From: Moniliella sp. 'wahieum'
Lineage: Eukaryota; Basidiomycota; Moniliellomycetes; Moniliellales; Moniliellaceae
Assembly: GCA_003971905.1 (NCBI GenBank)
Contig: RSEE01000026.1
Coordinates: 620,001 to 684,000, forward strand
Reading direction: 5' to 3'
DNA length: 64,000 nucleotides
Every line of letters starts with the position of its first letter. Position 1 is the first letter of the stretch. The notes below the pieces were generated by a model. That model saw only the letters and a list, made by a program, of their open reading frames with translations. It had not been told where the DNA came from and ran no database searches. Both the position numbers and the translations under genes were made by a program. Shown here piece by piece: positions 22,471 through 34,411 of this stretch.

Positions 22471-23220
22471 ACGAAAAAGTGCTAGGACCTAGGCGTAACA
22501 ACGCTCCTCCCCACCCTCCGCGCCGCGTGTGCCTGTGCCTCCTGCTGCGCGGAGGTGCGCTGGGTCCGGGTCCGGCGCAGACTCCAACGCGAGCTCAGCT
22601 TGACACACAGAAAAACCAAAACGCAAAACGGACCCAGTAAGGCATTGAACCCAGGGCCCCTCTCCCCGCTTCGCTCCCCTCCCCTTCCAGTTTCGCTGGG
22701 ATGCCAGTCCCCAACCCATCCCATCTCAATCCACTCCCACTCCACTCCCACTCCCACTCCCATCTCAATCTCAACTCCATCTCAACCCAATCCAATTGGC
22801 TATTTGCAATCTACCTGTCCCCCCCCCCCGCCTGCCCACAGTACTGCATGCCTTATTCGAGCGGGGAAAGCGGCGGGTGCGAATCTTCCTGCCTGGGTAT
22901 GGATCGGAGATGGAATGGAAATAGGCACGCATTGCATGGTAGGATCGCGCCGATGCCCCACAGCCTGACTGAGTACTGACGTCCGGCCTGCCGGTGGGCA
23001 AGCCACGCCAAGGAATGAACGAAAATGAAAGAACGCTAGAACACTAGAACACTAGAAAAAGGGACAGTGGGTGCGTGGAAACGAATGGAACGAATGGAAC
23101 GAATGGGAATTATTTGCCTTTGTGAGTACGGCACTAGCCGCCTTGACCATGAGAAGAGACCGGGGGAGATGGGCGGGGGGGGGGAACAGCATAGCATAGA
23201 GCATAGTGGCGGCAAGGGAT

Positions 23221-23265
23221 AGGACAGGACAGGACAGGACGGGGACGGGGACGGGACGGGACAGG
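23221..23265. repeat. Pentanucleotide tract GGACA/GGGAC
   Basis: AGGACAGGACAGGACAGGAC followed by GGGGACGGGGACGGGACGGG. Microsatellite-like; it lies downstream of the GUT2 stop. Confidence 0.85.
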
Positions 23266-23479
23266 ATAGGCGCAGGAGAAGCGCACAAGATGGTCCCAGG
23301 TACGAGACAGGACGCAAGAGGAAGAGGGACATGCAGACACCGTCTTGTCTCCATCCTACCCTTGCCGCGCGGGGGGGAAGAGGGGAAAGAGAGCTAGGGG
23401 AGAGAGGGTACGAGTACGGTACGGGTACGGGTGAAGCACGTGAGCCAATGTGCGTGGGGGGGGAGAGGGGGGGCGTTTT

Positions 23480-25328
23480 TCACAAGCGGCGGAACTCCAG
23501 TACTGCCGAATGGCGTCGTCCAAATCTTTGGTGGTCGACCGTCTCTTGGGGCAAGCCCATGGAGCGCATAAACAGCACGCCCTGTTGCAATTCGGATTTT
23601 TGGCGTGCCTCGTCCCAGGCCAGTTCCTTGGCCATGATAGCCACCACGCGCGGCAAGGCTGCCGTGGCCGCGTCCACGTCGAGGAAGGAGAGGCGGGACC
23701 GCCGGGCCAAAAAGTCAGTGGCTGTCTGGGCATACTCGTTGCGGCACGCATATGCCACCTCGGCTTCGGTCACGGGGAAGTGCGGGTCGAGGCGGGACCG
23801 TTGCGGGCCGATTTGCCATCGGCGCAGTTCGCCCGACGAGCGCGCCTGCAGGCAATCAGCCGAGGCTTGCTCCAGCAACGTAAATGCGCGATCGCCATAG
23901 TTTTGCGCTAGGTACCGCGCCACGTCGGTATCAATGTTGTAGCGTTGGATCAGGTTGACGTAGAGGGTAGGATGCCACAGGTGGCGCCGAGCAAGCGCGT
24001 GTTTTCAGTCGCGCACGGCGCGGCTTTGGACGCCAAGCCGTACTCGCTCACGGCCCGGTCGACCGTTTGCTGTGCCATTTCGCGGTACGTGGTCCACTTG
24101 CCCCCGGCAATCGTGAGCAAGCCCGAAGGGGAGACGTTGATCATATGGTTGCGCACCAGCGACTGGGTATCTGCCGCGTCTGGGTCCTTGACCAACGGTC
24201 GCAAGCCTTTCCATGCCGAACGCACATGCTCGCGCGACAACTCGTACTCGGGCGCAATGTACTTGCGCACCTCGCCCAAAATAAACCCGATCTCCTCCTC
24301 GCTCGGCACGGGGTTCTGTTCAATCGGGTCCGGGTGGTCGGTGGTACCGGCAATGGTTTGGCCCTGCCAGGGCAAAAAGAAGATCACGCGTCCATCGCTG
24401 GTACGTGCGTCGAGCAAGCCCCGACCACGCGGACTAAAGTAGTCCGGCAGGGTAATGTGTACCCCGGAAGCGGGCTGCACAATCTCTGCTGTCGATGGTG
24501 CGTCCAGTTGGCGGATCGCGTCGGAAAACGGTCCGGTGGCATTGATCACGCCCTTGCACTTGATGTCCCATTCCTCGCCGGTAAACCGGTCGCGCACGCG
24601 CACGCCACGCACTTGGTCCTCTTCTTTGCCCGGTACAGCGGTCTTGTGCACGGCAACCACCTCGGTGTGGTTGGCGGCGACCGCACCATGGTGGATCGCC
24701 GTCAGCGCAATCATCACGTTCATCCGCGCATCGTTTTGCTGGCCATCGTAGTACACCACCGAGCCTGTCAGGCCGTCGTCCTTGAGCAGCGGCCAGGCCT
24801 CGAGCGTCGCCTTGCGCGTCAACACATACGATCCCGACATGTTTTGCGAGCCGGCGAGCAGGTCGTACATCTTCATCCCGGCGAAAAAGTAGGGGATTTG
24901 CCACCAGGTGTACACGGGCAACATGATCGGCAGCGGATCCGACAGGTAAGGCGCAATCTTGAGGAAAATGCGACGCTCATGCAACGCTTCACGCACCATC
25001 TTGTACTGGTCATAGTCCAAGTTGAACACGGCCTTTTCCAAGTACCGCACGCCGCCGTGGACCAGCTTGGTCGACTTGGAGCTGGTGCCCGAGGCGAAAT
25101 CGTCGCGCTCTACCAGGGCGACTTTGAGACCGCGCGTGACTGCATCGAGCAAGACCCCGGTCCCGGTCGCGCCGCCACCAATGACCACCAGGTCGTACTC
25201 GTCCGACTCGTCGCCCGGGACAAACGTCTTGCCCTTCTTGAGCGCATCGAGCATCTCGGCCCGCGACGGCGCCCGCCAATCGATGGGCTGGCCGAACGGC
25301 ACAGAGTCGAGTCAGCAGGCAGGCAGAT

Positions 25329-25362
<34 letters not shown>

Positions 25363-25649
25363 CAAGCAGCAGAAAAAGAAAAAGAAAGAGAAAAGGAAGG
25401 GGAACAGGGACGTACGGCGGTCTCGTCATGGGGGCCCTCGCGGTCATGGGGGGCGGCAAAGACGACGGCGAGGGTGGCGGTGCCGACGGCAGCAAAGAGG
25501 AGTTTGTTGACGAGCGGGTTGCCTGCCTTGGGCTGGGGGGGGCGGGGCGGGGGCGAGGGCGCGGCCGAGGCGTAGGTGCGGGCGAGGGGCAGGCGCGGTG
25601 GGGCGCGGACGCGGGCGCGGGCAGCCTGGGAGAAGAGGCGGGAGGACAT
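23480..25649 (-). CDS. GUT2: Mitochondrial FAD-dependent glycerol-3-phosphate dehydrogenase
   Basis: It oxidises glycerol-3-phosphate to dihydroxyacetone phosphate at the inner mitochondrial membrane and passes electrons to ubiquinone (glycerol use, G3P shuttle). Exon 1 starts at the ATG at 25649 with a mitochondrial presequence (MSSRLFSQAARARVRAPPRL) and a membrane anchor LLFAAVGTATLAVVFAAPHD. A 128-bp intron (25288-25415, GTACGT to CCAG) joins HDETA to PIDWRAPSRAEMLDALKKGK. The FAD dinucleotide fold is YDLVVIGGGATGTGVLLDAV, with SGTSSKSTKLVHGGVRYLEK. Other signatures are INATGPFSDAIRQLD, FLPWQGQTIAGTTDHPDP and LLTIAGGKWTTYREMAQQTV. The central frame is open for 450 residues. A frame change near 23955 leads to the C-terminal helical domain (ARYLAQNYGDRAFTLLEQAS), ending near 23480. 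I saw no EF-hand, as in yeast Gut2. The exact last residues are uncertain. Confidence 0.95.
25318..25363. repeat. Tetranucleotide repeat GGCA inside the GUT2 intron
   Basis: About eight AGGC units on the plus strand (GCCT on the transcribed strand) next to a pyrimidine tract in the intron, between donor and acceptor. Confidence 0.9.
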
Positions 25650-27782
25650 GCCGGCGGGGGTGGGGAGGCAGAGGAGGAGGAGGAGGAGAAGGCGAAAGAG
25701 AAGACGGAAGCAGCAAGGCAGGCCAGCAGGCAGAGGCAGAGCTTATAGGGGCGGTGGGCGTGCGAGCGGCGGCTGAGATGGGCGGGCGGAGGCCTGCGAG
25801 CAGCAGACGGGGGCTGTGCAGCCGCCGCCGCATCCCCGATCCCCGATCACCCGTTGCGCATTGCGCATTGCTGAGCCTCAGCGCTCAGGGCTCAGCCTGA
25901 GTGCTCCGCCACTGGCGCCGTGCCCCGCGGCTGCCCTGGCCCCCGCGTGCGCCCCCGCGCCCCACCCGGCACGCACCGACCGCGCCTGCTCGTTGCGGGG
26001 ATGCGCTGTTCAGGCTGAGGCCCATGCACACATGCCCCCGTGCTGCGTCCGCCCGTGGCCAGCGCAGGCCAGCGCGTCTTGTTCGTTACTAATCCCTCTA
26101 ATCGCCGCCGCCACCCACCAGCCCCCCCGCATTCGCCAGCCCCCTCCTCGTCTCCCGCTCGCCCCATCCGCCCAACGCACACAGCCACTGTCGCTAGTCC
26201 GTAGCTATAGTCACGCCTCCTGCCTCCTGCGTCCTGCCATGCCCCCAGGTGGCGCTGGCTGTGGCCGCGCCCATGGCCTCCCCTAGCTCGGCCATCGGCG
26301 CGTCTCCTGTCTCTGTCTTGCGCGGGAAGCTTCCTCCCATGTCCCAGGTGGGCAGCCCCCTAAGCACACGCGCCGCCCAGCCTCAGCCGAAGCATGCGGC
26401 ATGCCAGCAGCCACCTCACGCCTGCCTCGGAGATGCTCGATGTGTGATGTGTGATGCAATGCCGGGCGCACTGCGGAGCACAGTGTCTCGCCCCCGCCGG
26501 CGGCGCCGCGGCCCAGACACGCTCCCCCAGCAGCCCCCCGCACGCCCGCGCCGCGTGTTGCCGGGCGCCTGCGTTCCCACCGCTGTGGCCTGTGGGGGCA
26601 CGACGCAGTGCGCCTCCAGCGCCGTGTGACGTGTGGTGTGCGCATCGCACCACGTAACATGGAACACGATGAACGTACGTTGAACATGCACATTGAGCAC
26701 GTTGAGCGCTGAGCCTCAGCGCCTCAGCGCCTCAGTTAAGCGCAAGCGCTGAGAGTGTTACACGGTACGGCACGGAGGCGTTCCGGCGCTCCAGCGCTCC
26801 CACGCTTGTGTAGGCGCTGCGCCTGCCTCGGTCTCCGCCTCGGCTTGGAGGCGGCCGGAGGGGCTGGCGCTGCTGGGGAACGCAGGGAGCCGGTACTGGG
26901 CACCGATCGTGCGGCCGCTCGCCTCTCTCAAAACGCAGTCTTGCTTCAGCTGAAGCTGAAGGCTGAGAGGCTCAGCTTCTCTCTCATCTCCGCTTGAAGC
27001 TTGAGCGAGCCGCTGGTTGTGACAGACATGTGACCGATGACTCGGTCATCGAGTCATCGGTCATCGGTCATCCCTGGGTATCGAGTATCCGCGCGTCGTT
27101 GCTGCCTGTTCCTCAGGTGATGCAAACCATCTTGCGCGTAAGCCTGGTTGATTAATGATTAATGATTTCGCTCATCTCGGCCGGTGCGCGGCACACAACC
27201 TATATTTCCGGGGCTCCCGACCAACTCCCAGGGGTTACCGGTTACCATAGTTCACTACGACCTGGGCCAGCGCTAAGCAAAATGCACATTCAACGTTCAA
27301 CAGCGTAAGAAAGAATCATGATGCGATCCCACATGTCATGCATCAACATGGACAGGGAACGCACAACAGGGGTATGGGGGCAAACGCTTCGCTTGACAAA
27401 AAAGATAGACAAGTGCCTCCTCCAACCGCCCCGGGACAGCTGAAGGCAAAAAGGCCGTTGCAGTCCGGGTGTACGTCAAGGGCAAATGAAAAAACAAACA
27501 AAAACACATCAAGGAACAGGGTGATTGTCCTGCACAACAAAGTGGGCAAAGAAGAGTAGCAAGTCCATGAGTGGCACAGTTGCCTGAGAATGGGTGGCAC
27601 AGGGTGGTGGGTAGGAAGGATGAGGAAGGACGAGGAAACCAATGGAAAGGAAAGGGAATCAGGTGAAAGGAGAGGAACGGAGAGGAAAGGAGAGGAGAAA
27701 GGAAGAAACGATGGATTGGGAATAATGAGGTTCAGTTCCAAACTGTACGCTGTTGATGATCCTGTTGATGATCGCAATCAAC
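25650..27782. other. Intergenic region upstream of GUT2
   Basis: GC-rich sequence at 25650-26620 has no domain in any frame. Palindromic words CGCTGAGCCTCAGCGCCTCAGCGCCTCAG (26706-26734) and the GGTCATC heptamer array (27044-27072) lie here. The part at 27340-27780 is the purine-rich 3' flank of the kinase gene. Confidence 0.5.
27044..27072. repeat. Heptanucleotide array GGTCATC
   Basis: Units GGTCATC, GAGTCATC (one 8-mer), GGTCATC, GGTCATC. Confidence 0.8.
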
Positions 27783-29076
27783 CTAGGCAAGTGGGCCCTT
27801 CAAGAAGCACACCCACATGTTAAAATTCTCATGAGAAGCGACGCGTGGTGTGAAGAATCGCCGACTGCGACGGGTGGGGGGAGGGGTGCGGATCCGGGTG
27901 CGGTCTGGGTTTTGGAAAATTGCGCATCGAGCATCGGGCCATCGGGCAAAGCAAGCCTGGTGGCCGTTGGGCCAGCATCGGGGGGTAGAGCGTGATCGCC
28001 AGCGCGTCGGCCGCGAGAACGTGGGTCGTGGAAAGGTTGGTCCTCCGAAAGATGGGTGATCCGCGCCATGGACCGAGGCTGGTGGAGGGATAGGTGATAC
28101 CGGTACGGGTGCGGGTGCTGGAGCAGTGGCAGGAGGCGCATGAGACGAAGAGGGACCATTTGTACTCAGGGCCCATCCAATCATACTGCTCATCTTCCAC
28201 CTCGCCTTGGTTCCTCAGTACTTGGCAAACAGTTCTCGCAAGAAATCGTAGTCGGGCTCTTCATCAAACCCGAGTTTGCGACGTAGTTGAGGTAGATGGC
28301 AAATTCCTCCGGGTAACCTTCGCACAGGTCCCGAATCGGTGTCGTTTGCTTCTTCTCTCCAATCTTTTCGTACCGTTGTTTGTGGGTGTTGGCCTTGAGA
28401 CCCTGCCAGGGGAGCGCACCACGGAGAAAGTACATGAAAACATGACCCAAGGACTCTAGGTCGTCCGTCGTGACTGTTCACGACCCAAGTGCGTGTTGAT
28501 GGACATGTAGCGTGCAGTACCAGAAAGGGACTTGCGCTCCCGGTACGGAATGTGTACCTTGGTCTTGGGGTCGCGGGTAGAGTTTGGCCATGCCAAGGTC
28601 GATAATGTGGACGACGTTGGCGTGACGGGTGCCAGGTCGGCCGATGAGAAAGTTGTCAGGCTTCACGTCGCGGTAGATAAGATTCTTTTCGTGGACCGTC
28701 TGAATCCGTGTGATCATCTGACGCGCCGTCATGCATACTGTTTTGACCGAGAAGCGGCGACCACACATGTCAAACAGATCTTCCAGCGATGGGCCGAGCA
28801 GGTCAATAACAAGAATGTTGTGCATGCCCTCCTGGCCAAAGTAGTAGACTTGAGGCACCCCAAGGCAGTTGGACAAGATCTTATACGAGCGGTACTCGTC
28901 CGCGCTGGGGTGCTTCACTCTTACGCGGCTCGAACTTGATGGCGACCGTCTGGCTGTTGAGCAAGTTGGTGCCCTCGTATGACACCAAACGAGCCTTCGC
29001 CGATCCTCGGTCCAACACGGTAGTGGACCCCGACAACGGAGGACGTGGATCCCGAGTAGGCTGCATGCGATGCCAT
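27783..29076 (-). CDS. Casein kinase 1, membrane-type (Yck/Cki1 class)
   Basis: The ATG at 29076 gives [20 protein letters not shown]. The P-loop is [15 protein letters not shown]; after a frame change near 28955 comes the ATP-binding lysine in [18 protein letters not shown]. The C-lobe includes [20 protein letters not shown], the catalytic loop [19 protein letters not shown] and [13 protein letters not shown]1 signatures continue as [40 protein letters not shown] and [20 protein letters not shown] in place of HRD is normal for this class. The activation-loop DFG reads DLG here. The C-terminal tail is Pro/Ala-rich (about 28140-27783); the last frame is uncertain, so a terminal palmitoylation site cannot be judged. 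Frame changes lie near 28915, 28560, 28490, 28270 and 28150. No intron is needed in the kinase domain. Confidence 0.93.
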
Positions 29077-30058
29077 GCGGGGCAAGACGAGGGAGGGAAG
29101 CCGAGGCGATTGGTATACGGGGAGGCGGGGGAGAGGGATAGAGGAAGGGGGGGAGGTGGAGAGGAGAGGGTGAGGGTAGAGAGGAGTGGGTGGTGATGGC
29201 AGAGGTGGTAGCAGAGGTGGTGGCGGAGGTGGCGGCAGGAGGAGTTGAAGCATGGAGCACCGCCAGGACACGCCCCCCACCGCGCTGTTGCCAGCCAAAA
29301 ACTAACTCAACCCAACGTGCAACGGGTCTCCTAGTCATTCATTGGTCACGCATGTCCATCACCACCTTGTCACGCTGTCACCCTGTCGCCGACAAGCCAA
29401 TCGCCACCGATCGGCTCGACGCCACGTGGCCACTCTGGCTTCCCCCGCACTGGCCAACCTCGGTGCGCGTCCCTCGCTCCGGCCCACGTTCCGAGCCTGC
29501 CCTCCCTCGTTCCGCTCTCAGATATTCAGATCTCATCGACATCTCAGATCATCGATCACATGCAACCGATCATCGATCTCAGCGCCCCGGCGCTCTCAGC
29601 TTCAAGCTTCAACGTTTCAACAGCAGCATCATCGCTCGTCACGCGTCACGCGTCACTGCTCTCACGCGCCCCCGCCTCGCTTCTACCTATTCCTCTACCT
29701 GCACAGCACACACACGTCGGCCTTCTCCCGAGTCATGTCCAAACCTTATCCATCGGCTGCCAGAACAGAGGGTATGGTGATCTCAACTGAACCAACCGCC
29801 TCCTCGGGAAGCATCACCACCGCTATGCCCAGCCCGTCTTTCCTGTACTCATTTACTGTACTGGAGATAGCATCGGCGTGGCGACGGGTCCTCTATATGT
29901 AGGAACAGAGCAGGCGGCCATGACTCACACCTCTCCAGAGCGGTCGAGTCGACGCATTAATATTGGTATAGCGATAAAAAAGGGACAGCGCCCACGCGCA
30001 CCTGGCAAGAGTCTTCACGCACGAGTACGCATCTTGACGTCGACAGTGGCCGAGGCAC
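29077..30058. other. Intergenic region, kinase promoter side
   Basis: The presumed leader of the kinase gene (29080-29290) is pyrimidine-rich on the minus strand. ATCTCATCGACATCTCAGATCATCGATCACATG and CAAGCTTCAACG words are at about 29532-29612. A short plus-strand frame at 29736-29900 (starting MSKPYPSAARTEGMVISTEP) is open but unsupported. Confidence 0.45.
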
Positions 30059-30737
30059 TTAGTTGATGAACTGCGACGCGAGCGAGCCGAGGCCACCAGC
30101 CTCGTTTGCAGCTGCAAGTCCATCCGAGTTAGTATCATGGACAAAATAGAAACCCAAGAGAAAAGAGAAAAGAGAAAAGAGAAAACAAGAAGCGTACCTT
30201 CTGCTTCATGACCATCTTCATGACGTACTCGCCAGCTTGCTGGACCGCCTGGTTCTTAGATGCCTCCGAGATGAGGCCTTGAGCCTGCTTCGACTCAAAG
30301 ATGTCCGACGCATGCGACATGGCGACACACCCATCAACTTGGACTGGAGATCGCCGCCTTGTTGGTTGTTACCGCTGTTGCCGCTGTTGCTGTTGCCGAG
30401 AACAGACTGGATGGCCTGGACGGCGGCCGAAGCACCAATCTGGTTCGAGTTGACCTGCTGGTTGCCCTGGACAGCAGCATGGGCATCCTTCATCTCGCCC
30501 GCGCTCGGGTGGTCGCCCTGGGCAATCTGGTCATGGTTCGACAAAGCGACGAAGCAATGGCACTGAACTGGCTGGCATCCGTGTTGCCATTCTGGTGGTT
30601 GGCCGCCGCATTGACGAGGTTGCCCAGGTTAAAGCCACCAGCCGAGCCACCCTGGCTCTGCTGGCCCTGCTGGCCCTGTTGGCCTTGCTGGCCTTGCTGC
30701 TGCACGAAGGACGAGCGGCGTTGACGAGGTTCTCCAT
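30059..30737 (-). CDS. Small Gln/Asn/Gly-rich fungal protein (DUF7721 / beta-flanking-like)
   Basis: The ATG at 30737 gives MENLVNAA. After one frame change comes a Gln-Gly repeat (FVQQQGQQGQQGQQGQQSQG) and FNLGNLVNAAANHQNGNTDA. The conserved-looking core continues ASQFSAIASSL, then (next frame) SNHDQIAQGDHPSAGEMKDA and IGASAAVQAIQSVLGNSNSG, then DIFESKQAQGLISEASKNQA and GEYVMKMVMKQK. A likely intron starts GTACGC at 30197 with branch CTAAC near 30131. The last exon reads AGGLGSLASQFIN and stops at 30059. The acceptor is ambiguous (in-frame joining favours the AG before GCTGGTGG). The core-and-tail layout matches small fungal proteins of the DUF7721 group, whose function is unknown. Frame changes lie near 30715, 30545 and 30315. 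Confidence 0.65.
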
Positions 30738-31168
30738 GGTAAACGGGGAGGTGGCGTGAGGGGAGGGAAACGACCGGGGTGCGGCGGCTTGGCGGCCCTT
30801 TTAAGGCTACGACGAGAACGAATGGCTGGGTCCTTCTCAGTCGATTTGGCCAGGGCGGCGCCGGGGCAGGTGCTGTGAGCTGCCTGTTGCCCAGGGTCCG
30901 CGCTTCCAAGGCCAAGGGGCAGGGCTGGTGCGTGAGTGCAAGCGTGCACAGCCTCCCTGATGCAGAGAGTGCGCACAGACCTCCACACACTGCCCCCTGG
31001 CCATAGGCTGTGCTCCAATGTTTGTAGACGCCACGTAGCCGCTGCTGCTTCGGCACAGACTGCCCCTGTGCCTACCTTCCAATCGCTGCTGCGTCCGAGC
31101 AGTGAGAACAGTGCTAGCCACCAGAACGCCCCGGTGCCGCGCCAAATAACGCATCACACACCGCCTGC

Positions 31169-31184
31169 CACACTGCCCGTGTAC
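31169..31184 (+). promoter_or_regulatory. Dispersed word CACACTGCCCNNGTG
   Basis: CACACTGCCCGTGTAC, 432 bp upstream of the minus-strand start at 30737. A weaker copy, CACACTGCCCCCTGGC, is at 30986-31001. Function is inference. Confidence 0.25.
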
Positions 31185-31300
31185 GAGCGATGCCCCAATC
31201 ACCATAGTGGAGCAGCCGAACGCAGCTGAACGCCGCTGAATATGCTGAATGTACCGCCTGGACGTGCGCACTAAGTACTAAATGCTGGTCACCGGTCATC

Positions 31301-31344
31301 GATCACTAGTCACTAGCTAGTAAGTCACTAGTCACTAGTCACTC
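31301..31344. repeat. Heptanucleotide words CACTAGT
   Basis: Interrupted tandem CACTAGT units (two near 31303-31316, two to three near 31326-31340), each containing the palindrome ACTAGT. Confidence 0.8.
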
Positions 31345-32690
31345 AGTACTCACTATCACTAACCCCCGGGCACTCTCTTCCACCCACCCACCACCAACAC
31401 GGCGCGCTCCTTTGTCCTTCCAATGCCCTCCCTCTTGGTGTCTGCATGTGCTCGCGCTTGAAATCAGGCGCCCGGGCGCTGATAGCGCTGATAGCTATGA
31501 ATATATGAATCAGCAACAAGTGCATTCGGGCACTTGCAAATTGCATGAGGCTCCTGAGGCTCTCAGGGACAAGAGTGTTTTTACAGTCTGTGAACTTCAA
31601 GCTTCAAGCTTCACTAGCTTCACTGTTCGGTCAGACTCTTGTTGAATGGGTAGATTTTGGCTTGGCGTGGGTATTGCGCGCACGTGTACGTCCCCATCAG
31701 TAATGTAGTCCTCTCACCGTGGGTTCGCCCACGGTTCGCCGGATGATCGATGATCTCAGAGGGAGACCCAAGAATGTGAGTGGTGAATCTCTGGAGCAGA
31801 GTAGACCAATGCAATGGCGATGGTGGTGGGTGGGATGTCGGCGAAGCCTGAGTCGCTCAGGCCCAGGTCGATGCCTCATGCATAGGATGCAGCACACACC
31901 TCTGCCCCCGTGTGTAAACTGCTGCTCAAAAGCAAGGTTCTGTGACCTAAGAATACAGGGGTGTGCCTTTGGGCGGCGTCTACGATCGAAGATCGAGACC
32001 TGGGCGTGTGACGTCATAGCAAGGATGGACGCTGGGCAAGCGCGGGCGCCTGGGCAGGCTAGGCAGGGCAGGTAGGTGCAGGCCGTGGGTACTGCCCCTA
32101 CGTTGGCATCAAACGGAAGGCGGTGCGCTGCTGGTGGGGACAAGGGGGGCGAGCGGGGGCAGGGAGGGCGGATGACATGGACATACGATACGTGCGAGGC
32201 AGTTTTGCCTGGGATGTATGGCCACTGCGGCAGCCCCGCAGCAGGGCGCCAGTGTAGTGGCTCTTTCCCCAAGGCTTTGGGTGTGGTGGGGTTGGATGCG
32301 GGGGAGCCAAGACACTCGCTAAACGACGTGCATCGCACAGAGCCCAACCAGTCCAGCCCCCCCTCTATTGTCGTCCTGCCCCTCTCGCCTCGACCTCATC
32401 CCCTGCTCTTTTCCCCGCAGCACCCGATTCGCACCCGTGCCTGTTTCGTCACTCGGTCCCAGACGCCCCGTCGGCCCCCACCGGCCCTCTTTTCGCAGGG
32501 GAGCCCCAGCGCACAGCACGCCCACACACCCCAAGTTCACGACCATTGCGCCAATAATACCGCACCCCCTCCCTGCACATAGCCACCCTATATCCATAGC
32601 CCAGAGCCCTGTCTGCGTCAACGTTCACCACAGTCCCTGCCCACGCCTCCCCACTCTGATCGGCCTCCTCTGCCTCCTGCCTTCACCTTG

Positions 32691-34411
32691 ATGGAACCTG
32701 CGCCCCCTCCGCCTCTGTCCTCGGCATACAGCACACATCCCGCCCCTTTACCCGCCTGGACCGGTCTCCCCTCCCCGCCCAGTCCTGGTGCTTGCCCCCG
32801 CGCGGCATGCTCTTCGCCCTTTCTGAGGATGCCTGTCTCCATCAACAACCGCTTACCAATGCCACCGAACCCAACACCTTCAGCCCCCGATCTTCCCGCC
32901 TTCCCTCTGACGTGCCTCCCCACGTACCCACTGGCATATCGTCTCCTGTGTCTCCTGTCTCCAGAGATGGGAATGGCCATCGACCCCGCCTGCCCTCCCT
33001 CAGCGACCTGGGAGCCCCTTGGCCCGATCCAAATCCAAGGCCGTTTCCCTTGCCCGTCCACCCTCCCGACACTGCGACCGCACACCTTCCCGCCCCTCTG
33101 CCCCTCTGCCCGGCCATTGTCATGCCCATAACAGCGACCTTGTCAGCGGAGAACCCCCAGGCCGCTTGCTACGTGGGTCCCAACCAATCGGGCCTGGACG
33201 AGGGGCTCAGGTTCCTGTTCTGACGGAGAATCCGAGCGCCCCGAGCGATCCCCCGACTTGCCTTCTCCCTGCGCCTGCGCCTGTACTCCACTCCACCTGG
33301 CCCAGGCAACCGCGGCTCCAACGCCCTCGCTCTGAATCAGTGGGAAATGGAAAGAGGATGGGAGAATGGGAGTGGTTCCCCGCTTGATGCGTCCGAGCCC
33401 GCGGCTGCTCCTGGCCCTGCCCATCAGCAGTCTAAGCGCAAGCGCGGCCCGAGCCAGCCTGGCGCCCATCCGCATCTGTCCTGGCCCTCGCCCTACTCCG
33501 GCTCCGGCCCAGCGCCAGGTCCTACGGGACAAGGCGAGGCGAGGAGTGGAATGGATGCAGCTCAGGCGGACGAAACTCTTACCTCTTCCTCTTACGGTTG
33601 GACAAGGTCCTTTGTCACGAGGACGAACGCGCTTCGCTCCCAGGTACCAGCGAAGTTCAATTCGGACTTGCTTCCTGGGCGCCGAGGGCGAGGCGGTATC
33701 GCTTGGCCTTGGACCTGGCCCAGATCACACCAGCGGTACAACAAGGACGGGTACCGGCGCAGGTAGCCCAGGCTCTGTACCAGAGCCAAGTGTGTCCCCA
33801 GGAATGGAACAGCCGCATCTCACCCAGTTGCGCAACGAAGTCTTGTCGGGCACCCGGCCGGACCTGGCACGTCATTACCTCGCCAAGATCGTGGCGATGA
33901 AGGTGGACGAGCAGCAGGAGAAGGAAGGGGAAGCACAGGCGCAAGATCAAGCGCAAGCTGAGAACGGGGCAAGTAAACGGTTGACGGCCGCACAACGAAA
34001 GGCCAACCATTTGGCCTCCGAGTCCAAACGCAGATCCAACATTCGTAGAGGGTACCAAGGCTTGGTGAGTCGTGTCCCTTGTCTCCGTGATAAGATCGAT
34101 GGTGACGTTAAGGTGGGCATCGCGAACGAGGTCAACTACTTGGTTCAATGTACGCTTGTCCTCTCTCCCTCTTCTCGCTTCCTCTCCTGCTAGGTATATC
34201 CTGCCAGAACTGGGCAAAGAACAGGAACTGACATTCTATGCACGCGGGGGGTTGGTGTATGTGGATAGCCTTGGCCTACATGCGTTCTCAGGTGGAAAAG
34301 CACACGTTTCTTCTTGCTCGTCGGGAGCACCTTCAACTATGTCTTGGTCAACTGTATGGGGTGGACTTGCGAGCAAAAAGTATTCCCTGTGACGCTTCCT
34401 TGGGCCAGTAG
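32691..34411 (+). CDS. bHLH transcription factor
   Basis: The ATG at 32691 gives MEPAPPPPLSSAYSTHPAPL, a proline-rich N-terminus. The basic region and helix 1 are at about 33985-34065: LTAAQRKANHLASESKRRSN, then IRRGYQGLV. The E-box contact triad His-Glu-Arg at basic positions 5, 9 and 13 is intact (H in NHL, E in SES, R in KRR), predicting CANNTG binding, CACGTG type. A GTGAGT at about 34063 could be a donor, and CTGCTAG near 34193 an acceptor, so the loop may contain an intron. The C-terminus is a leucine-rich helix, AYMRSQVEKHTFLLARREHL then QLCLGQLYGVDLRAKSIPCD, stop TAG at 34409-34411. Frame changes lie near 33120, 33540, 33770 and around 34250. It resembles Ino4/Mlx-type single bHLH regulators; the target pathway is unknown. 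Confidence 0.7.

Larger units (their letters stand above)
22010..23479. other. Intergenic repeat-rich region
   Basis: Holds a TCAGGA hexamer array (22121-22158), the TTGGGAG heptamer array (22431-22470), a CACTCC tract (22730-22762) and a GGACA/GGGAC tract (23221-23265). There are long G runs at about 22825 (as C), 23174-23183 and 23456-23470. No coding evidence beyond the possible tail of the SUZ gene. Confidence 0.5.
30738..32690. other. Intergenic region
   Basis: No supported gene. A 216-residue minus-strand frame at 31697-32347 is open but has random composition. The stretch holds CACTAGT heptamers (31301-31344), CAAGCTTCAAGCTTCAC near 31603, and two copies of the CACACTGCCC word. The end is a C-rich leader before the bHLH gene. 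Confidence 0.45.

Noticed and set aside
31697-32347. 216-codon minus-strand frame
   Set aside because: Random composition rich in Pro/His/Arg/Cys, start not supported, no domain, and no continuation in neighbouring frames.
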